From positions 468,834,008-468,894,007 of the forward strand of contig NC_081405.1 of the NCBI RefSeq assembly GCF_030272615.1: a stretch of DNA of 60,000 nt, given 5' to 3'. Source of the DNA: Cryptomeria japonica (Eukaryota; Streptophyta; Pinopsida; Cupressales; Cupressaceae). The position numbers and the translations under genes are program-made. Below the pieces are notes generated by a model, which saw nothing but the letters and a program-made list of their open reading frames with translations, was not told where the DNA came from and did not search any database. Shown piece after piece: positions 12,114-23,943 of the stretch. Every line of letters starts with the position of its first letter. Positions within the stretch are counted from its first letter, which is position 1.

Positions 12114-13715
12114 TAAGGAAAAATCAGGTTTTGAAGGGGCCTCGAAACCCTTTACAAGCATAACTTAAATAGTAAAGCTATGAGAAACAGAAAAGAACAG
12201 AACCACAAAAAACCATCGAAAAACCGAAGAAAACCCAAAAAAGCCCCAAAAAGCCAATAGGCCTTCCAGCATTCATATTTTTTCCAAGGCTTTAGCTAGG
12301 GTGTTGCTGATTTCATACAGCTCTTTGGTGTTGTCTTTGAAGTTAGGGGGATCCTTTGCTAAAGTAGCCACAACTTTCTTGATACTGGCCCTGGTTCTCT
12401 TCGTAGTACCGCCCACCGGAGTAGCATCACTACTTCCAGTCTGGATGGTCTCTTCCTCCAAGTCAAGATCCACAACCAGTTTAGGCATATAGGTATAGCA
12501 GAGAGGATACTTGGGATAACTCCCATCAAGTTTTTCATCGCTTCTTTTCCCTCTTCCAGTGATTTTACCTTATTCTCCATTTCCTGCTTCCAATTAATCT
12601 ACTCTTTGTTTTCATCCTCCCTCTTTTCATCCATATTTAGCCCTTTCTTATCCAGGTTTTTCAGGGTCTCATAGGTCCATCTATTGAAATCCATTCTAGC
12701 CTTGTGAGCTTCTTGAGGTTTTCCAGGATAAGCCCTTTACCAACACTTTCCTTGTCCTCGCTATCCCTATCCTTAGTCAGGTCCTTCTCAGAGTCTTTGT
12801 TCATTTCCTTCTCAGAATTCACTCCGGTTTCCTCATTATCCTTGGGATTTGCTTCTTCCATCAGATGGTTGTTGTCCTTACCAGGGAATTCACTAAGAAT
12901 AGGGCTTTCTTGACCAGGCTCATTATCGCCACTTTCTTCCTCATTACCTAGCTCCTCATCTTTCCAGCTGTCTTCACCGTTGGAGTCGTTCGTCTCCATT
13001 CCACTACTTTCCTTAACAATGTCCTCTATTTCCAACCCAGGGACACTTTTCCTTTTTTTGCTAGAGGATGCCTTCTCCTTGCTAGTTTCTCCCTCTTCCA
13101 TCTTTCTCTTGCCCAGAGAGGCAAAAATCCTCTTATTTTCTAGCAGGGTGAGGGTTTTTCAATGCTCATAAATGAGCAGCAGAAGCCCATAGTGGAGAAT
13201 TAGGCTGGAAGGGTTAATCCTGTGTTTGTTGAGGGACCTAGAGAAGGACCAAAAAAGGTAGTAGGGCAGAGAAACCTTTTTGTCATGTCTGAAATGGTTT
13301 AAGAGAATGAAGTGGTAGGTGTGGGCCCTGAAGAAATGGCCTTCAACCGTGATGTACTCCATAATTGCGTTCAGAACCCAGCCCCATAACTTCTTGATGT
13401 TTGCAGCTTCATAGTAGCCCCCAGTAGCCTTGCCAATTTTTGCCCTCTCTTTCTCTTTTCGTGGGAACAGGTTAACCATGTTGTTGGAGACTTTAAGGTC
13501 TTGAAATAAATTAAGCCCAATGTGGGGCATTCCAGTCACAGTGGAAATGAGCCCAGCATCCAGCTTAAACTTAACTCCATAAAGTTAAAAAGAGCCATTA
13601 GACCAGTTTTTGGAAATCTTGGAAATGGCTAAGTTAACCCTACCTTTGTCATAGTCGTCAAGCTTCTCCATGAAGCTGGTAAGAGAACCCTTCTCCAATT
13701 TCACCCTTCTCCATG
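12114..13715 (-). mobile_element. LINE copy B: 5'-truncated, holds ORF3 and 3' UTR only
   Basis: Flanked by a 21-bp TSD with one mismatch (12093-12113 and 13716-13736, AAGTTGAGTATAGTTyTTGAT). Read on the minus strand, it begins in ORF3 and ends in a 3' UTR whose last 60 bases match LINE copy A at 49.66-53.29 kb. That shared end includes the GGTTT...AAAACC hairpin (12126-12150) and a final TTTTTCCTTA. Length is 1602 bp. 5' truncation is the usual outcome of target-primed reverse transcription. There is no poly(A) tail. Confidence 0.8.
12273..13715 (-). pseudogene. ORF3 of LINE copy B (conserved N-domain, acidic middle, coiled coil)
   Basis: From the right, the minus frame gives a domain also seen in copy A. 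Copy B reads EYITVEGHFFRAHTYHFILL then NHFRHDKKVSLPYYL (about 13.26-13.37 kb); copy A has NYLTLDGLYTRVYGHQFVIV then NHFRYGVKMSFPFYL. Next come a Lys/Ser-rich and strongly acidic stretch (12661-13101) and a short C-terminal helical part (12273-12600). One TAG lies between the domain and the acidic segment, and there are frameshifts in the tail, so it is a pseudogene. Function is unknown. A nucleic-acid-binding or structural accessory role for the LINE is inference. Confidence 0.65.
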
Positions 13716-15333
13716 AAGTTGAGTATAGTTCTTGATGCTAGATATTGAAAATTTATTTGAGTCTTTGCAAGTAATCTTTGAGTTACTTTGAAAATTCAAG
13801 AATTGGAAACTGGTTGAGAGGGTTGTTTAAAGTCTTTGATCTTGTACAAGTTATCTCTAAAGTTTGTATGGAAAGATAAAAAGTAAAGTCTTTGTGCTGT
13901 ACAAATTATTTAGTTAGAGTAGAAAATCCTTCAATATATTTGTAAGTCTTTGAGTTAGCAATATATTTGGGTTACAACGGTTGATAGGAATTGGGTATTC
14001 AAAAGAATCTTTAAGTTCTTTGTGTACACAAGGCCCATCCCCAAGTCATTTTTAGAAAAGGGAAGTAACAAAAGATTTTGTTCTTTCATAGGAACTTTAA
14101 TTCCTATTTAGTTTAGTTTCCAATATTACTGCGGGATTAGAGTTGTTTTGGTTAAGGAAATTTGTTCTTAAAAGAGAATTAGATATAATTGGTTCTGAAA
14201 AGAGTTGACTAAGTTGTTGTTTCATCCTAGAATAATGTAAAATTAGCAAGTAGATAGAATAGAAATTAATTGTAGTAGAAAGGGGGAGCCTTCCTCTACA
14301 ATTAGGAGGGATCATATCTTTCCTTTTGAAAGATATTATCTCATGTGCCATCATGAAAATCACATTTTGAGAACCTTCACTAGTTTATAAAATTGTCACC
14401 CAATAGAGGCACAATTTCCTCTTCTTCTTCAAGATCCTCTTTCTTAACTACTATCCTTGTGTACCTCTTTCTAATCACAAATTTTTCTTTTTGCACTTCT
14501 TTATCTGTGTTGTTGTTGTCTACTTTCTCAATTTTAGGATATAGACCAACTTTATCTCTTGGTGACATTTTCTTAGGTCTTTGTCCTTTCTCCTCACTTG
14601 ATATTGCCCTCACTGGGGTTCCAGAGGAGATGTAGTAACTATCCTAGTTCTCCTTTCTTCTTGTTTTCCAAAGGCTTATTCTACTATAGGTAGATTTATC
14701 TTTTTATATAAGTTCTCCATCCTCTTTGCATGTCTAGTTTCAACCTTCTTTCGGATCATCTTGTTCAATAATTCAGTTGCAGTCCTGAATCTTTCTACAC
14801 ATTAATTTATTAGTCATTCTAATACGGTCTCTATATTATTCTCCACATGCTCCCTGAATATCTCATAGGATAACTCAAGTATCCAAGCAACCCTTAGCTC
14901 TACAACCTCAATGAATAAATGGTTCTTATTGACCATAATGGTGATCTCATTTCTATACTTCTGGACCAAATTGGTAGGAACCCTCTCTCTTTTGTACATC
15001 TTCTCTTGAAAATTATTCAACCACCTAGAATATGCAATATTATATGCTTTTGTATCAATATTAATTTTTTTTAATATGATGTTTTATTTGCACTGCTATA
15101 GGTGTGAACGTATTCCACACTTTAATCTTAATACCCAAGAGCTCATTCATGAACATAAATGCAAAATATATGATCAAGGACCCATATCTAAAAAAATACA
15201 TTCTTTTCTTCATCCTATCTAGATTATCTAGAAGTTGTCTCGGAAGCTCACACAAATCAAACTTCTCTCCTTGAACCACCATTTGATAAGCAAAGTGTAT
15301 AGCGATGGTGGTGGCGCAACCCTCAGTTTTGAT

Positions 15334-16453
15334 TGTTGCAAATGTGTTGATGAATATGACAGGTTTTCATTACTGTCAACATAATGGTTGTCATTGGTTT
15401 CAACATTTGATCTTGGTGTTGGTAATCTAGAAGATGTGTCCCCAAAATATTTGGTGCTCCGGAAGATGTGTTTCGATATGGATTAGTTGAGTTGATGGTG
15501 ATCCAAATACTTTTGTTTATCGAATATGGTGTTGACCAATTGTATTCATGTATATCTTGGTTCCATTCCTATTTTTTGTTGCATTGGGAAATTATTTTTG
15601 GGTCCAAATTAAGTCTGGAATTTGAGGATGAGTAGCAGTATTGGTGCAGTGTGTGAGTAATGATTTGGGTCTGGAATTTTTAATGCATGTAACATATTGA
15701 TCTAACCAATGATGTGTTGTGGTATGGTCTACTTCTCATTCCTTCCCACCACTAGAATGTTTAGTGTTGACCTACTTTATATCCCTATCTTGGCCGACTT
15801 AGAAGATTATGCTTCTCGGAAGACAATATATATATATATATAGCGATGCATCTATGATTAATAAGCACAAACTTGGCTCCTAAATGAAACCAACTGGAAG
15901 AGAAAGATTAGCTGATATTTCACAGCCTCTGATGTTGTTGTACAAGAATCCCACGTTTTCCTATACTGATACCTCTAATCACTGCAGAAGAATCTTCTTT
16001 TGAAACCCTTGGCCAAAAACTCCTCTCAGAGCTCCAAAAAAAAATATCAAAACTTAGCACAAGGGATGCCTTGCCTATGTCTCTCCATCAGGCTAACCTG
16101 CAAGTGATTCAAGTCAATTGGGAATAAATTATGGCTTGCTGTCATAAAAACTGTGTATGACCAGCAATAAGGAAATAAGGGTTTTTACAGAATGTCCTAG
16201 TATTTATCAGTTCTTCTCTTGCTTTGTTTGTTTATGTATTGAGCATTAATAAATGATGAATAGATGTAATAAGGGTTTGAACAGTATTGTTGAGTTATAA
16301 ATTGATTTCCAGCAAATACCCATAGTTGCTTTTTGTGCTTAAGTTTGTCAAAATTATATTTGTTGTTACAAATTTGCAAAGAACACACTTGAAACGCAAT
16401 AGGTTTAGTTAAACGTTAGTTGTCTCAGTTGAGGACCTTTTAAGGTTCTTACA

Positions 16454-16488
<35 letters not shown>

Positions 16489-16983
16489 GATGATCTGATT
16501 GTGTTAGCATGGAAAAGGCGGTACATTGTTATTGAAGATATGAAAGATTGAAAAGGAAGGATCTGATTATTGGTGATGAGTGAAGTGTGTTGGTGTGAGG
16601 CACTAAAATCAGCTCTGGTTTTGTAGTGTGTGTTACAGTGGTGGATTACCTTTATTTCTTTCTTTCTTTCTTCAGTAGTGAGCCCTCTTGTAGTGACCAT
16701 TCTGGCAGTGAGCCACCCTTTGTAAAAATCACCTTAATTTGGTGTCACCTTAACTAGTGTTTTATATTGAGAACTAACATTCTCCATGGTTTTTCCCTTC
16801 TTGGGTTTTCCACATCATATCTGGTGTTCATTGTGTGATGTGTTGTGTGTATGTGTTTTTCATGTTATATCTTCTTTAATTAATTCTATTGGTTATTCCA
16901 AATGTGTGAAAGCATTGAATACATTATTTAAGTTGCCAACTGATTCACACCCCCCCCCTTCTTAGTTGCCCAAATATTCAACA
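15334..16983 (+). mobile_element. solo copia-type LTR
   Basis: Starts TGTTGCAAATG and ends ATTCAACA. Flanks are TTGAT (15329-15333) and ATGAT (16984-16988), a 4-of-5 TSD. Removing it restores a coding frame on the minus strand. It contains a minus-sense CCATGGTTTTTCCC...GGGTTTTCCAC block at 16782-16812, about 170 bp from its 3' end, and a late C-run, both typical of the copia LTRs here. A (TA)n run lies at 16455-16485 and a shorter one at 15823-15842. The following bases ATGATATTAAATCTTG resemble a mutated PBS, but the frame restoration argues for a solo LTR. Confidence 0.75.
16455..16485. repeat. (TA)n microsatellite
   Basis: An uninterrupted TA dinucleotide run of about 31 bp inside the solo LTR. 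Confidence 0.95.
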
Positions 16984-17880
16984 ATGATATTAAATCTTGT
17001 AAGCCAAACCCTTGGTAACGTAGCAGACACCCAAATCAATGATGTCCTCAATAGTCATAGCCCTTCCATCAGATTTTGCACTAGTACTCTCAGACAAAGT
17101 ATCATTTTTCACAAACATAAAAATAGGAAGTGTGCCAAAGATGCACAACCCTATCAAAGCCCTAATAACATTCTTTGTGATATTGTGTAGGCAATCCAAA
17201 ATCATAAAATCTTCATGAATTCAACTCAAGATGATCTGAATTCATGCATGTTGAAAAACTAAAGTCAAGGAATTCCTTCATAACTCTGGAATATGCTTGC
17301 ATTACTTATTGAACATTATCAAATCATCTTCTATTATTTTCATCCACAAATAATTGAACTTTACATGACTAATCTCTATCAAGGGCACATATATATAAGC
17401 TCTAACATCTTCCATGTATATAATGTCTAGTGATACCTTCAACAAAGCTCCTTCCTTATCTCTCTCTATCGCCATAAAAGGAGAGGGTTTGAATTACAAT
17501 AATCACTTGAGAGACATGTCAACAAAAATTGATGTACCCATCTCCATCAAATAAATTGTACTAAAAACACAAACTTTGTATAATATCTCAAAACACTCAA
17601 ATCCCTAAGGTTAGCACCAGAAATCTCTTTTGCACACAATAGCACTTGAATTTGCAATATCACAAGTGATCAAAATGAATTCAAAATTATAATTTATCCA
17701 ATAACTCCACCAACTTAGGGTTTTTGGCCTTAAATGCATTTGACTGTTACATACAAAAAGTTGATACATTATTGTACTAGTGATCACAAATACCTCCACA
17801 GATCATTGCAAACATCTATAATATTTTGGAAATACTTTCCTAACATATACCATGTTGAAACCAATCTAGCATGCTAAAAT

Positions 17881-19091
17881 ACTATTCTTAGGCATTTGAT
17901 GGCCCTTGAATGGCCCTTTTTATTTCATTCCTTATGGGATGGAATGATTAGTCACTTGTTGATTAGACTTGGATGTTAATATTTGGCTCCTAATTGATCA
18001 TTTATTACTGCTTTGTATGCAAGTGTTGTACTCCATGTGATAGAAATATAATTAATTTATGTTTACAAAAAGTTGACATTGTTATGTTTTCTTTGGAATG
18101 CATTATGCATTAGTTCTAGAAATAGTGAATAATTGCATGTGAGATCAATGAATATAAGAGGAAGTTGTACAATCATAATATTATATCAATTGGGTCAAGG
18201 ACCTATGTCCCCAATTTGCATTGTCTATTGCATGTGTATGAGTATTAAAGAGATTTAATTGCCTTGTGGCAGCATGAACATCTTTCAATTCAACTCAATC
18301 TTGTATGTTGTGCATTGTGAGCCATGGTATTACAATGTGATTACCTCATTCAGTGTACCATAGCATATTTTTATTGAGAACCCACTATCATTTTCCATTG
18401 TAGCCAAACCTTTATGTGGAGGCTTCTATATGACCTATGTGAGTTACCATTGTGTATGTCTTTGTGTAAACACTCTGTGTGGGAATTAATGATGGAGTTG
18501 GGCTATGAGTATGATGTTAAAATGGATCTTGTGTTGGACCCTTGTGAATGTAAAATTTTAAGTGAACCTTTGCCATGCATTAAGTGTATTCCATGTGAAT
18601 GAGGCGCTATATCTCCCCTTGCATATGTCCTCTTATATAAATAAATAATTACATAACTCTTTATTTCTTAAGGAAAGAGTTACATTGCATTAGAATAATA
18701 GATGGTTGCAAGTAAATATAAATTATGGCTACATTTATTATTACATAAAAATTTCTTAAGAATGAAGTTTACTATGATTCAATTGTTTGTTGTGTTTGGG
18801 TGCATTCTCTAACACATCTTAGATATTGTGTCCTTGGGTGTTGTGCAATGATTACTCCCTCATATGTGGCTAATGTTAGTCACTCTATTATGAAAATTTA
18901 TTTGTGATTGATGATTTATTATGTTTATTGATGGATTGCTTCATGTGATGTTTGGGCTAGCCATGAATTGTTGAACTTTATTATGTCTAGACTGGTCACA
19001 AAACTTCTCTCTATCTATTTTGTGAGTCTTGTCACATTTGATTTATTGTTGAAATTATTGAAATTTAATGATTTAATTTTGAACTTGATAA
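17881..19091. other. unassigned sequence left of the gypsy element
   Basis: AT-rich sequence with no readable protein domain, terminal repeat or RNA gene. It is continuous with 23944-25288 once the element at 19097-23938 and one TSD copy are removed. It may be non-coding internal sequence of the older element whose candidate LTR begins at 25289; that link is inference. Confidence 0.4.
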
Positions 19092-19096
19092 TTCCC

Positions 19097-20129
19097 TGAT
19101 TCAGAGGATACTGGTCCACAAACAACCCAATAGGCTATACTTGTTGTTTTGTCAAATTGTCCTTGGAATCCGTCAAGGTTTTCTAGTCTTCTCCTTCAAC
19201 AAAGAACTCAAATCTGGATTACAACCTCAGTAAATCAAACTAACATATCCTAGGGTCTTCACATGCCCCAAAAAAATTGACTCGGCAACCAACACATACC
19301 CATTTTCTGGGTTTATACAACATCTTCTTACCCGGATGCAACCTAGGCTTAATCCTAGTAGCCCTGCCAGACCGGTTTTTCAGACTTAATTCATTTTTTT
19401 CCCAAAACACTTAGAAAAAAAATTATACTTCCAGATACCCTTTTGGAAGTTACATAACATATGTGAAAATAAACAATGGTTCTTTTGGACTAAATATTCA
19501 GACCAACACCCTGCTATGCTCCAACTAGGCCCAATTAGCCCTCTTTTACAAAGAAAGTACCAACAAATGGTATGACCAAAACTCAAAAGAAAAAAAAATT
19601 CATGAAAAATGTTTCAAAACAATGGATTTTCTAGGTTTCAAGACAAGACACACCCATTTTATAGGTTAGATACTAAACCCCCCTTTTTAGGCCTTCTAAC
19701 CTAGGGCTTCCTTGTTCAAACCCCAAAACTCACTTCTAGAGCTTGAAACTTGTTATTAACCATGAATTTACTATCCCCTAACACTTTTTCACATATAATT
19801 ACTACCTCCTTAAGGTAGATCTTCTGCTGCTATACTCATGCCTCCATTTTCATGCTTTTTCTCACACAAATAGTCACTTTTCTTGATGATCACCAACTAA
19901 TTCTCTTTTCCTTTCATTCTTGTCATTGGGTTAGTTAAAAATAAATTAATAGGGTATCATTCCTCAAGGAACAGAAATTACATAAAGAGGAATGATCCCT
20001 AACTTATCATTTTGACACCAAAATAACACAAAATGTGCACGTACAACAATGTTCTTTGGGACAGTCAAAATAACACAAAATGTGCACCTACAAATGTGCC
20101 TCCATGTCATAGGATGTGCTCCTACACCA
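19097..20129 (-). repeat. 3' LTR (sense) of gypsy element, internally deleted
   Basis: Aligns with 22319-23938 from TGATtCAGAGGATACTGG to GTGCTCCTaCACCA. Compared with that copy it lacks roughly 0.6 kb between GGGACAGTCAAAA (about 20070) and TCCATGTCATAGG (about 20101). The gap is bridged by about 30 bp that repeats nearby sequence (AACACAAAATGTGCAC). Confidence 0.85.
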
Positions 20130-20144
20130 TACTCCCCCCCAATG
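20130..20144 (-). other. polypurine tract of gypsy element
   Basis: On the minus strand CATTGGGGGGGAG directly precedes the 3' LTR start. The G-run is the expected plus-strand primer. Confidence 0.65.
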
Positions 20145-20331
20145 AAAAATATCTTGTCCCAAGAGAATAGGGGTCTTGTTTATACTCCATTCATCCATCT
20201 AGAAGGCCACCTACAACTTTGGCCTCTTGCAAACTTATGTGGCAATAACAACTCATGAAATGAATTGGTCTTCCACCTATTACCTGCAGCAAACTCATGA
20301 TTAGATAAAAACAAATCATTAGATCTTTGGT

Positions 20332-22236
20332 TTAGGCAGTCACACATGGATTTTTCTGCACCATTTTCCTTGCCTTTGTGAGGTCCAAATGGCTCCCAAA
20401 TCCATCCACCTTTGAAGGACTATGTTTGTCCTTGATCTGCACAATTAGAGGGCACTCAATAGTCCCTGTCATCACACTAGTCTGCACCTTTCTTTTGTTG
20501 TCATCAATAGAATGTTGTTGCCCTTTTGATTTTTGTCCAAACCCCTGATCACTGCCTTGTGTTCCCTTCACATTAGGAGCCTACATACTCACATACTCCT
20601 TCCTAACAAATCATATTACACTAGAGTCAAATATCTGATTATTCTTTAAAGGAGTTAGTGTAAATATTTTACCATCTTTGTGAATAACATATGTGTTCAA
20701 GAACCCATCATGCAATGTCCTTCTCTGATATTGCCAAGGCCTTCCTAAGAGTACATGAAAACATGTCATAGGAACAATGTCACACAATACCCTATCATGA
20801 TAATCACCAATGGTAAATTCTACATATGCTTGCTCTTGGATTACTAGATTTTGTTCATTTGTTACCCAAGTGGCTTTGTAGGGTCTATTATGTGGTATTC
20901 TTACTAAATTTAACTTGTCAACCATCTCTTGAGAAACCAAGTTATCAAAAGGTCCTGAATCAATGATCATCCTACATACTCTAACATGGCTCAAACATTG
21001 AGTTCTAAAAATGGATACCTGGGGTTGTACCTACTACAACCTTTGACCTCTTCCAAACATCAAAAAGTCACCTTCAAGTTGTGGAGTAGAAATACAAATC
21101 TTCTCTTCTGCTAGTTGTTCTTCCCCTTGGGCCAACTGAATTCTTTTCTCAGTCTTCTTGCCACCTTGTTCATTCATTGGACACTTGAAGGAAGTGTTCC
21201 CAACTTCATTGCATGTGAAGCACCTTCCCATGAAGACTCTTGATCCTCTACCTGATCCAAATCTACCTCCACCTTTGTATCCACCCCTCTAATCAGAAAA
21301 TGTCTCCTTACTCTTATCATTGCTGCCTTGTCCTTGTCCTTCACTGTTAGGCCTGCTACCCCTTCCTCTATTTGCATTACCTCTGCCACTTCCTCCTTGT
21401 CTCTCTTGCTTCCTGTTTACCTTTTATTCAGCCCTTATAGCCAACTGAAAACACTCCCTAAGTGTCTTTGGTATACTCAAACCAATCTCATCTTGCAAGT
21501 TGTATCTAAGCCCATTTAGGTATCTTGCAACCTTCTCATCCTCATCTTCCAATCCACCTCTTATACTCAACTTATGGAATTGCTCAGTGTAGGTCATCAC
21601 ATCCATGTCTTTTTGTTTCAGATTTTGTCTCAACCTCTTTGTCTGAATAGCATAATCAAATGGAAGGAATCGATCCTTCATCATGGCCTTCATCCTACTC
21701 CATGTGGTGATCTTAGACATTCCTCTTTCCACTCTCTCTGTCTACACACTACTCCACCATGTTAGAGAATTACCTCTTAACTTTGTCTTAGCAAACTTCA
21801 CCTTCTTGTCCTCATTCATGTCTTCATACTCAAAGTAGTTTTGAAGGGCATCAATCCACCCCAATACCTCTTCACTATCCATCTTGCCATGATAGATAGG
21901 AAAATCAATGGTTGTCTTACTTCCACCTCCTTGTACTACTTTCAATAACCTCATCATCCTTTTGTCTTCAGGGTCTAGTTCCCCTTCTCCATTTCCTTCA
22001 TTCTGATTCTCATCTGCTCCATCATTTGCTTCAGCATCTTCTTCCTCATTTTGCGGTCCTCTTCTAGATCCTCTCTCCAAAGCTTCTATCCTTGCTTGCA
22101 ATGCTAAATTATCCCTTCTCATTTTCCTCATCTCTCTCTCCCTTGTTTCTTCTTTTTCTCTCCTTTCTCTCATTTCCATCTCTAAGGTCTCTTTCAACTC
22201 TTGGTTCTCCCGAGCTGTTTGTTGTTTAGGAGGCAT
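20332..22236 (-). pseudogene. gag-protease polyprotein of gypsy element (broken)
   Basis: From ATG at 22236 (MPPKQQTARENQELKE) there is an Arg/Glu-rich coiled coil, an acidic stretch, then the gag core (DFPIYHGKMDSEEVLGWIDA, about 21.87 kb; RFLPFDYAIQTKRLRQNL, about 21.65 kb). A Gly/Arg-rich linker follows and then a knuckle, CFTCNEVGNTSFKC (about 21.2 kb), where Asn replaces the zinc-binding His. The protease region has MIIDSGPFDNLVS (about 20.96 kb), with the catalytic DSG intact, and FHVLLGRPWQYQRRTLHDG. Stops occur after SLTWWSSV (TAG), after LAIRAE and in the linkers. A Lys/Gln-rich tail ends at 20332. Pol is absent. The LLGRPWQY and tRNA-Met features fit a chromovirus-type gypsy lineage, which is inference. 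Confidence 0.8.
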
Positions 22237-22300
22237 CTTGTATATACCCTAACTAATACACAACTTCTCCCTCTTCCTTACTTCCCTCAAGAACCTACTA

Positions 22301-22315
22301 GTGGCTCTAATACCA
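22301..22315 (-). other. primer-binding site, initiator tRNA-Met
   Basis: Minus strand TGGTATTAGAGCCAC, three bases after the 5' LTR. It differs from the canonical TGGTATCAGAGCC by CAG to TAG. Confidence 0.75.
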
Positions 22316-22318
22316 CTA

Positions 22319-23938
22319 TGATGCAAAGGATACTGGTCCACAAACACCCCAATAGGCTATACTTGTTGTTTTGTCAAACTGTCCTTGGAATCCCTCAAGG
22401 TTTTCTAGTCTTCTCCTTCAACAAAGAACTAAAATTTGGACTACCAACTCAATCAATAAAACTAACAACTCCTAGGGTTTTCACATTCCCCAACAAACTT
22501 GACTCAACAACCAACACATACCCATTTTCTAGGTTTATACAAAATCTTCTTACCGGGATGCAACCTAGGCTTAATCCTAGTAGCCCTGCTAGACCGATTT
22601 TTCAGACTTAATTCAAATTTTTCCCAAAATACTTAGAAAAAACATTGGACTTCCAGATACCTTTTGGAAGTTACATAGCATATGTGAAAATAAACTATCA
22701 TTCTTTTGGACTAAATATTCAGACCAACACCCTGCTATGCTTCAACTAGGCCCAATTAGCCCTCTTTTACAAAGCAAGTACCAACAAATGGTACGACCAA
22801 AACTACAAACCAAAAAAAAGTAATGAAAAATGTTTCAAAACAATGTATTTTCTAGGTTTCAAGACAAGACACACTCATTTGATAGGTTAGATACTAAACC
22901 CCCCTTTTTAGGCCTTCTAACATAGGGCTTCCTTGTTCAAACCCCAAAACTCACTTCCAGAACTTGAAACTTGTTATTAACTATGAATTTACCATCCCCT
23001 AACACTATTTCACATAAAAATACTACCTCTTTAAGGTAGATCTCCTGCTGCTATACTCATGCTTCCATTTTCATGCTTTTTCTCACACAAACAGTCACTT
23101 TTCTTGATGATCACCAACTAATTCTCTTTTCCCTACATTCTTGTCATTGGGTTAGTTAAAAATAAATTTATAGGGTCTCATTCCTCAAGGAAAAGAAATT
23201 AAATAAAGAGGAATAAGCCCTAACCTATCATTTTGACACCAAAATAACACAAAATGTGCACCTACAACAGTGTTCTTTGGGACAGTCAAAAAAAATAATT
23301 CAAAACAGATGTAAAAACGTTCAAAATGGATTCAAATTCTCACTAGAATCCAAGGTAATCACCAAAAATCCATTACCAATGCAAAAATGAAAGGAAACAA
23401 ACCAAATATGCAAGTAACTTTCAGATTTTTGTATTACAGAGAAGTTGTCTATACATTGCACTTAAGATTCTTCCCCAAACTTCAATCTTTCTCTTCCAGT
23501 TCATGTAGCATGAGGTATAGACCAACATAAGCCTTCCCAAACTGACCATAACCACTTTTCTCTTAACAAACAATCAAATCTCTTGTTTGGTCAACTAACC
23601 GTTGGGTTTCAAATTTGCAATTGACAATACTAGACATAATACTCCTAATTCTAATTTATCAACACCAAAGGCTTTATTTGAGCTTTATTACATCCAAAAT
23701 CACTCAACACAACCTAATTAAACTAATTAGACATCCTTTGTGCCAGTTTTACATATTTAGACTTATTGACCCCTATTAGGTCCATTTGCACTCAAAACTC
23801 ATTTCATTCTCCCTATTACATTCAAATGCCTTAATAGGCTTTATTATATCATTTTTAGGTCCTTTAGACCCTTGAATCCATTTTCTATACCAAAATGGCT
23901 TCATGTTACTCCATGTCATAGGATGTGCTCCTGCACCA
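22319..23938 (-). repeat. 5' LTR (sense) of gypsy element, full length
   Basis: Starts TGATGCAAAGG and ends GTGCTCCTGCACCA on the plus strand; 1620 bp. It is the longer LTR copy and shows that the left copy was shortened. Confidence 0.85.
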
Positions 23939-23943
23939 TTCCC

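Larger units (their letters stand above)
11676..14340 (+). repeat. candidate 3' LTR, interrupted by a LINE copy; right end uncertain
   Basis: Starts TGACACTTAGTC after the purine tract. A TATA-like run (TCTATATATATGAG, about 11862-11875) lies roughly 190 bp in, as in LTR promoters. The LINE insertion at 12114-13715 with its 21-bp TSD splits it, and the LTR-like sequence resumes at 13737. No second copy of this LTR is in the window, so the right boundary (somewhere before 14380) is a guess. Confidence 0.4.
14380..17880 (-). pseudogene. long decayed minus-strand ORF, split by a solo LTR
   Basis: The frame runs leftward from about 17.8 kb. Readable pieces are WWSYWINYNFEF (about 17.69 kb), AIERDKEGALLKVSLDIIYM (about 17.44 kb), then after the inserted LTR GCATTIAIHFAYQMVVQGE (about 15.3 kb), YSRWLNNFQEKMYKRERVP (about 15.0 kb) and a basic/acidic tail ending EDLEEEEEIVPLL near 14.4 kb. 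Removing the LTR at 15334-16983 and one TSD copy rejoins the frame as LTRFNIKTEGCATTI, which shows that the two halves were one gene. It has several stops, some TAG. No known catalytic motif is visible. I take it as an accessory ORF of a large retroelement; the family is not recognised. Confidence 0.5.
19097..23938 (-). mobile_element. Ty3/gypsy element with gag-protease only, minus strand
   Basis: Both ends are fixed by a perfect TSD TTCCC (19092-19096 and 23939-23943). LTRs are 19097-20129 and 22319-23938. A PBS for initiator tRNA-Met lies at 22301-22315 and a purine tract at 20130-20144, so transcription runs right to left. The 2.2-kb internal region encodes gag, a zinc knuckle and an aspartic protease, then ends at the 3' LTR with no RT, RNase H or integrase. 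It is therefore non-autonomous, either by deletion or as an old non-autonomous lineage. By eye the LTRs differ by a few percent plus one large deletion. Confidence 0.85.

Noticed and set aside
12661-13101. Acidic 146-codon ORF as a host nuclear protein
   Set aside because: It is in frame order with LINE ORF3 sequence inside a TSD-bounded LINE copy.
16984-16999. ATGATATTAAATCTTG as a primer-binding site making 15334-16983 a 5' LTR
   Set aside because: Removing the LTR restores a minus-strand reading frame through these bases, so they belong to the target and the LTR is solo.
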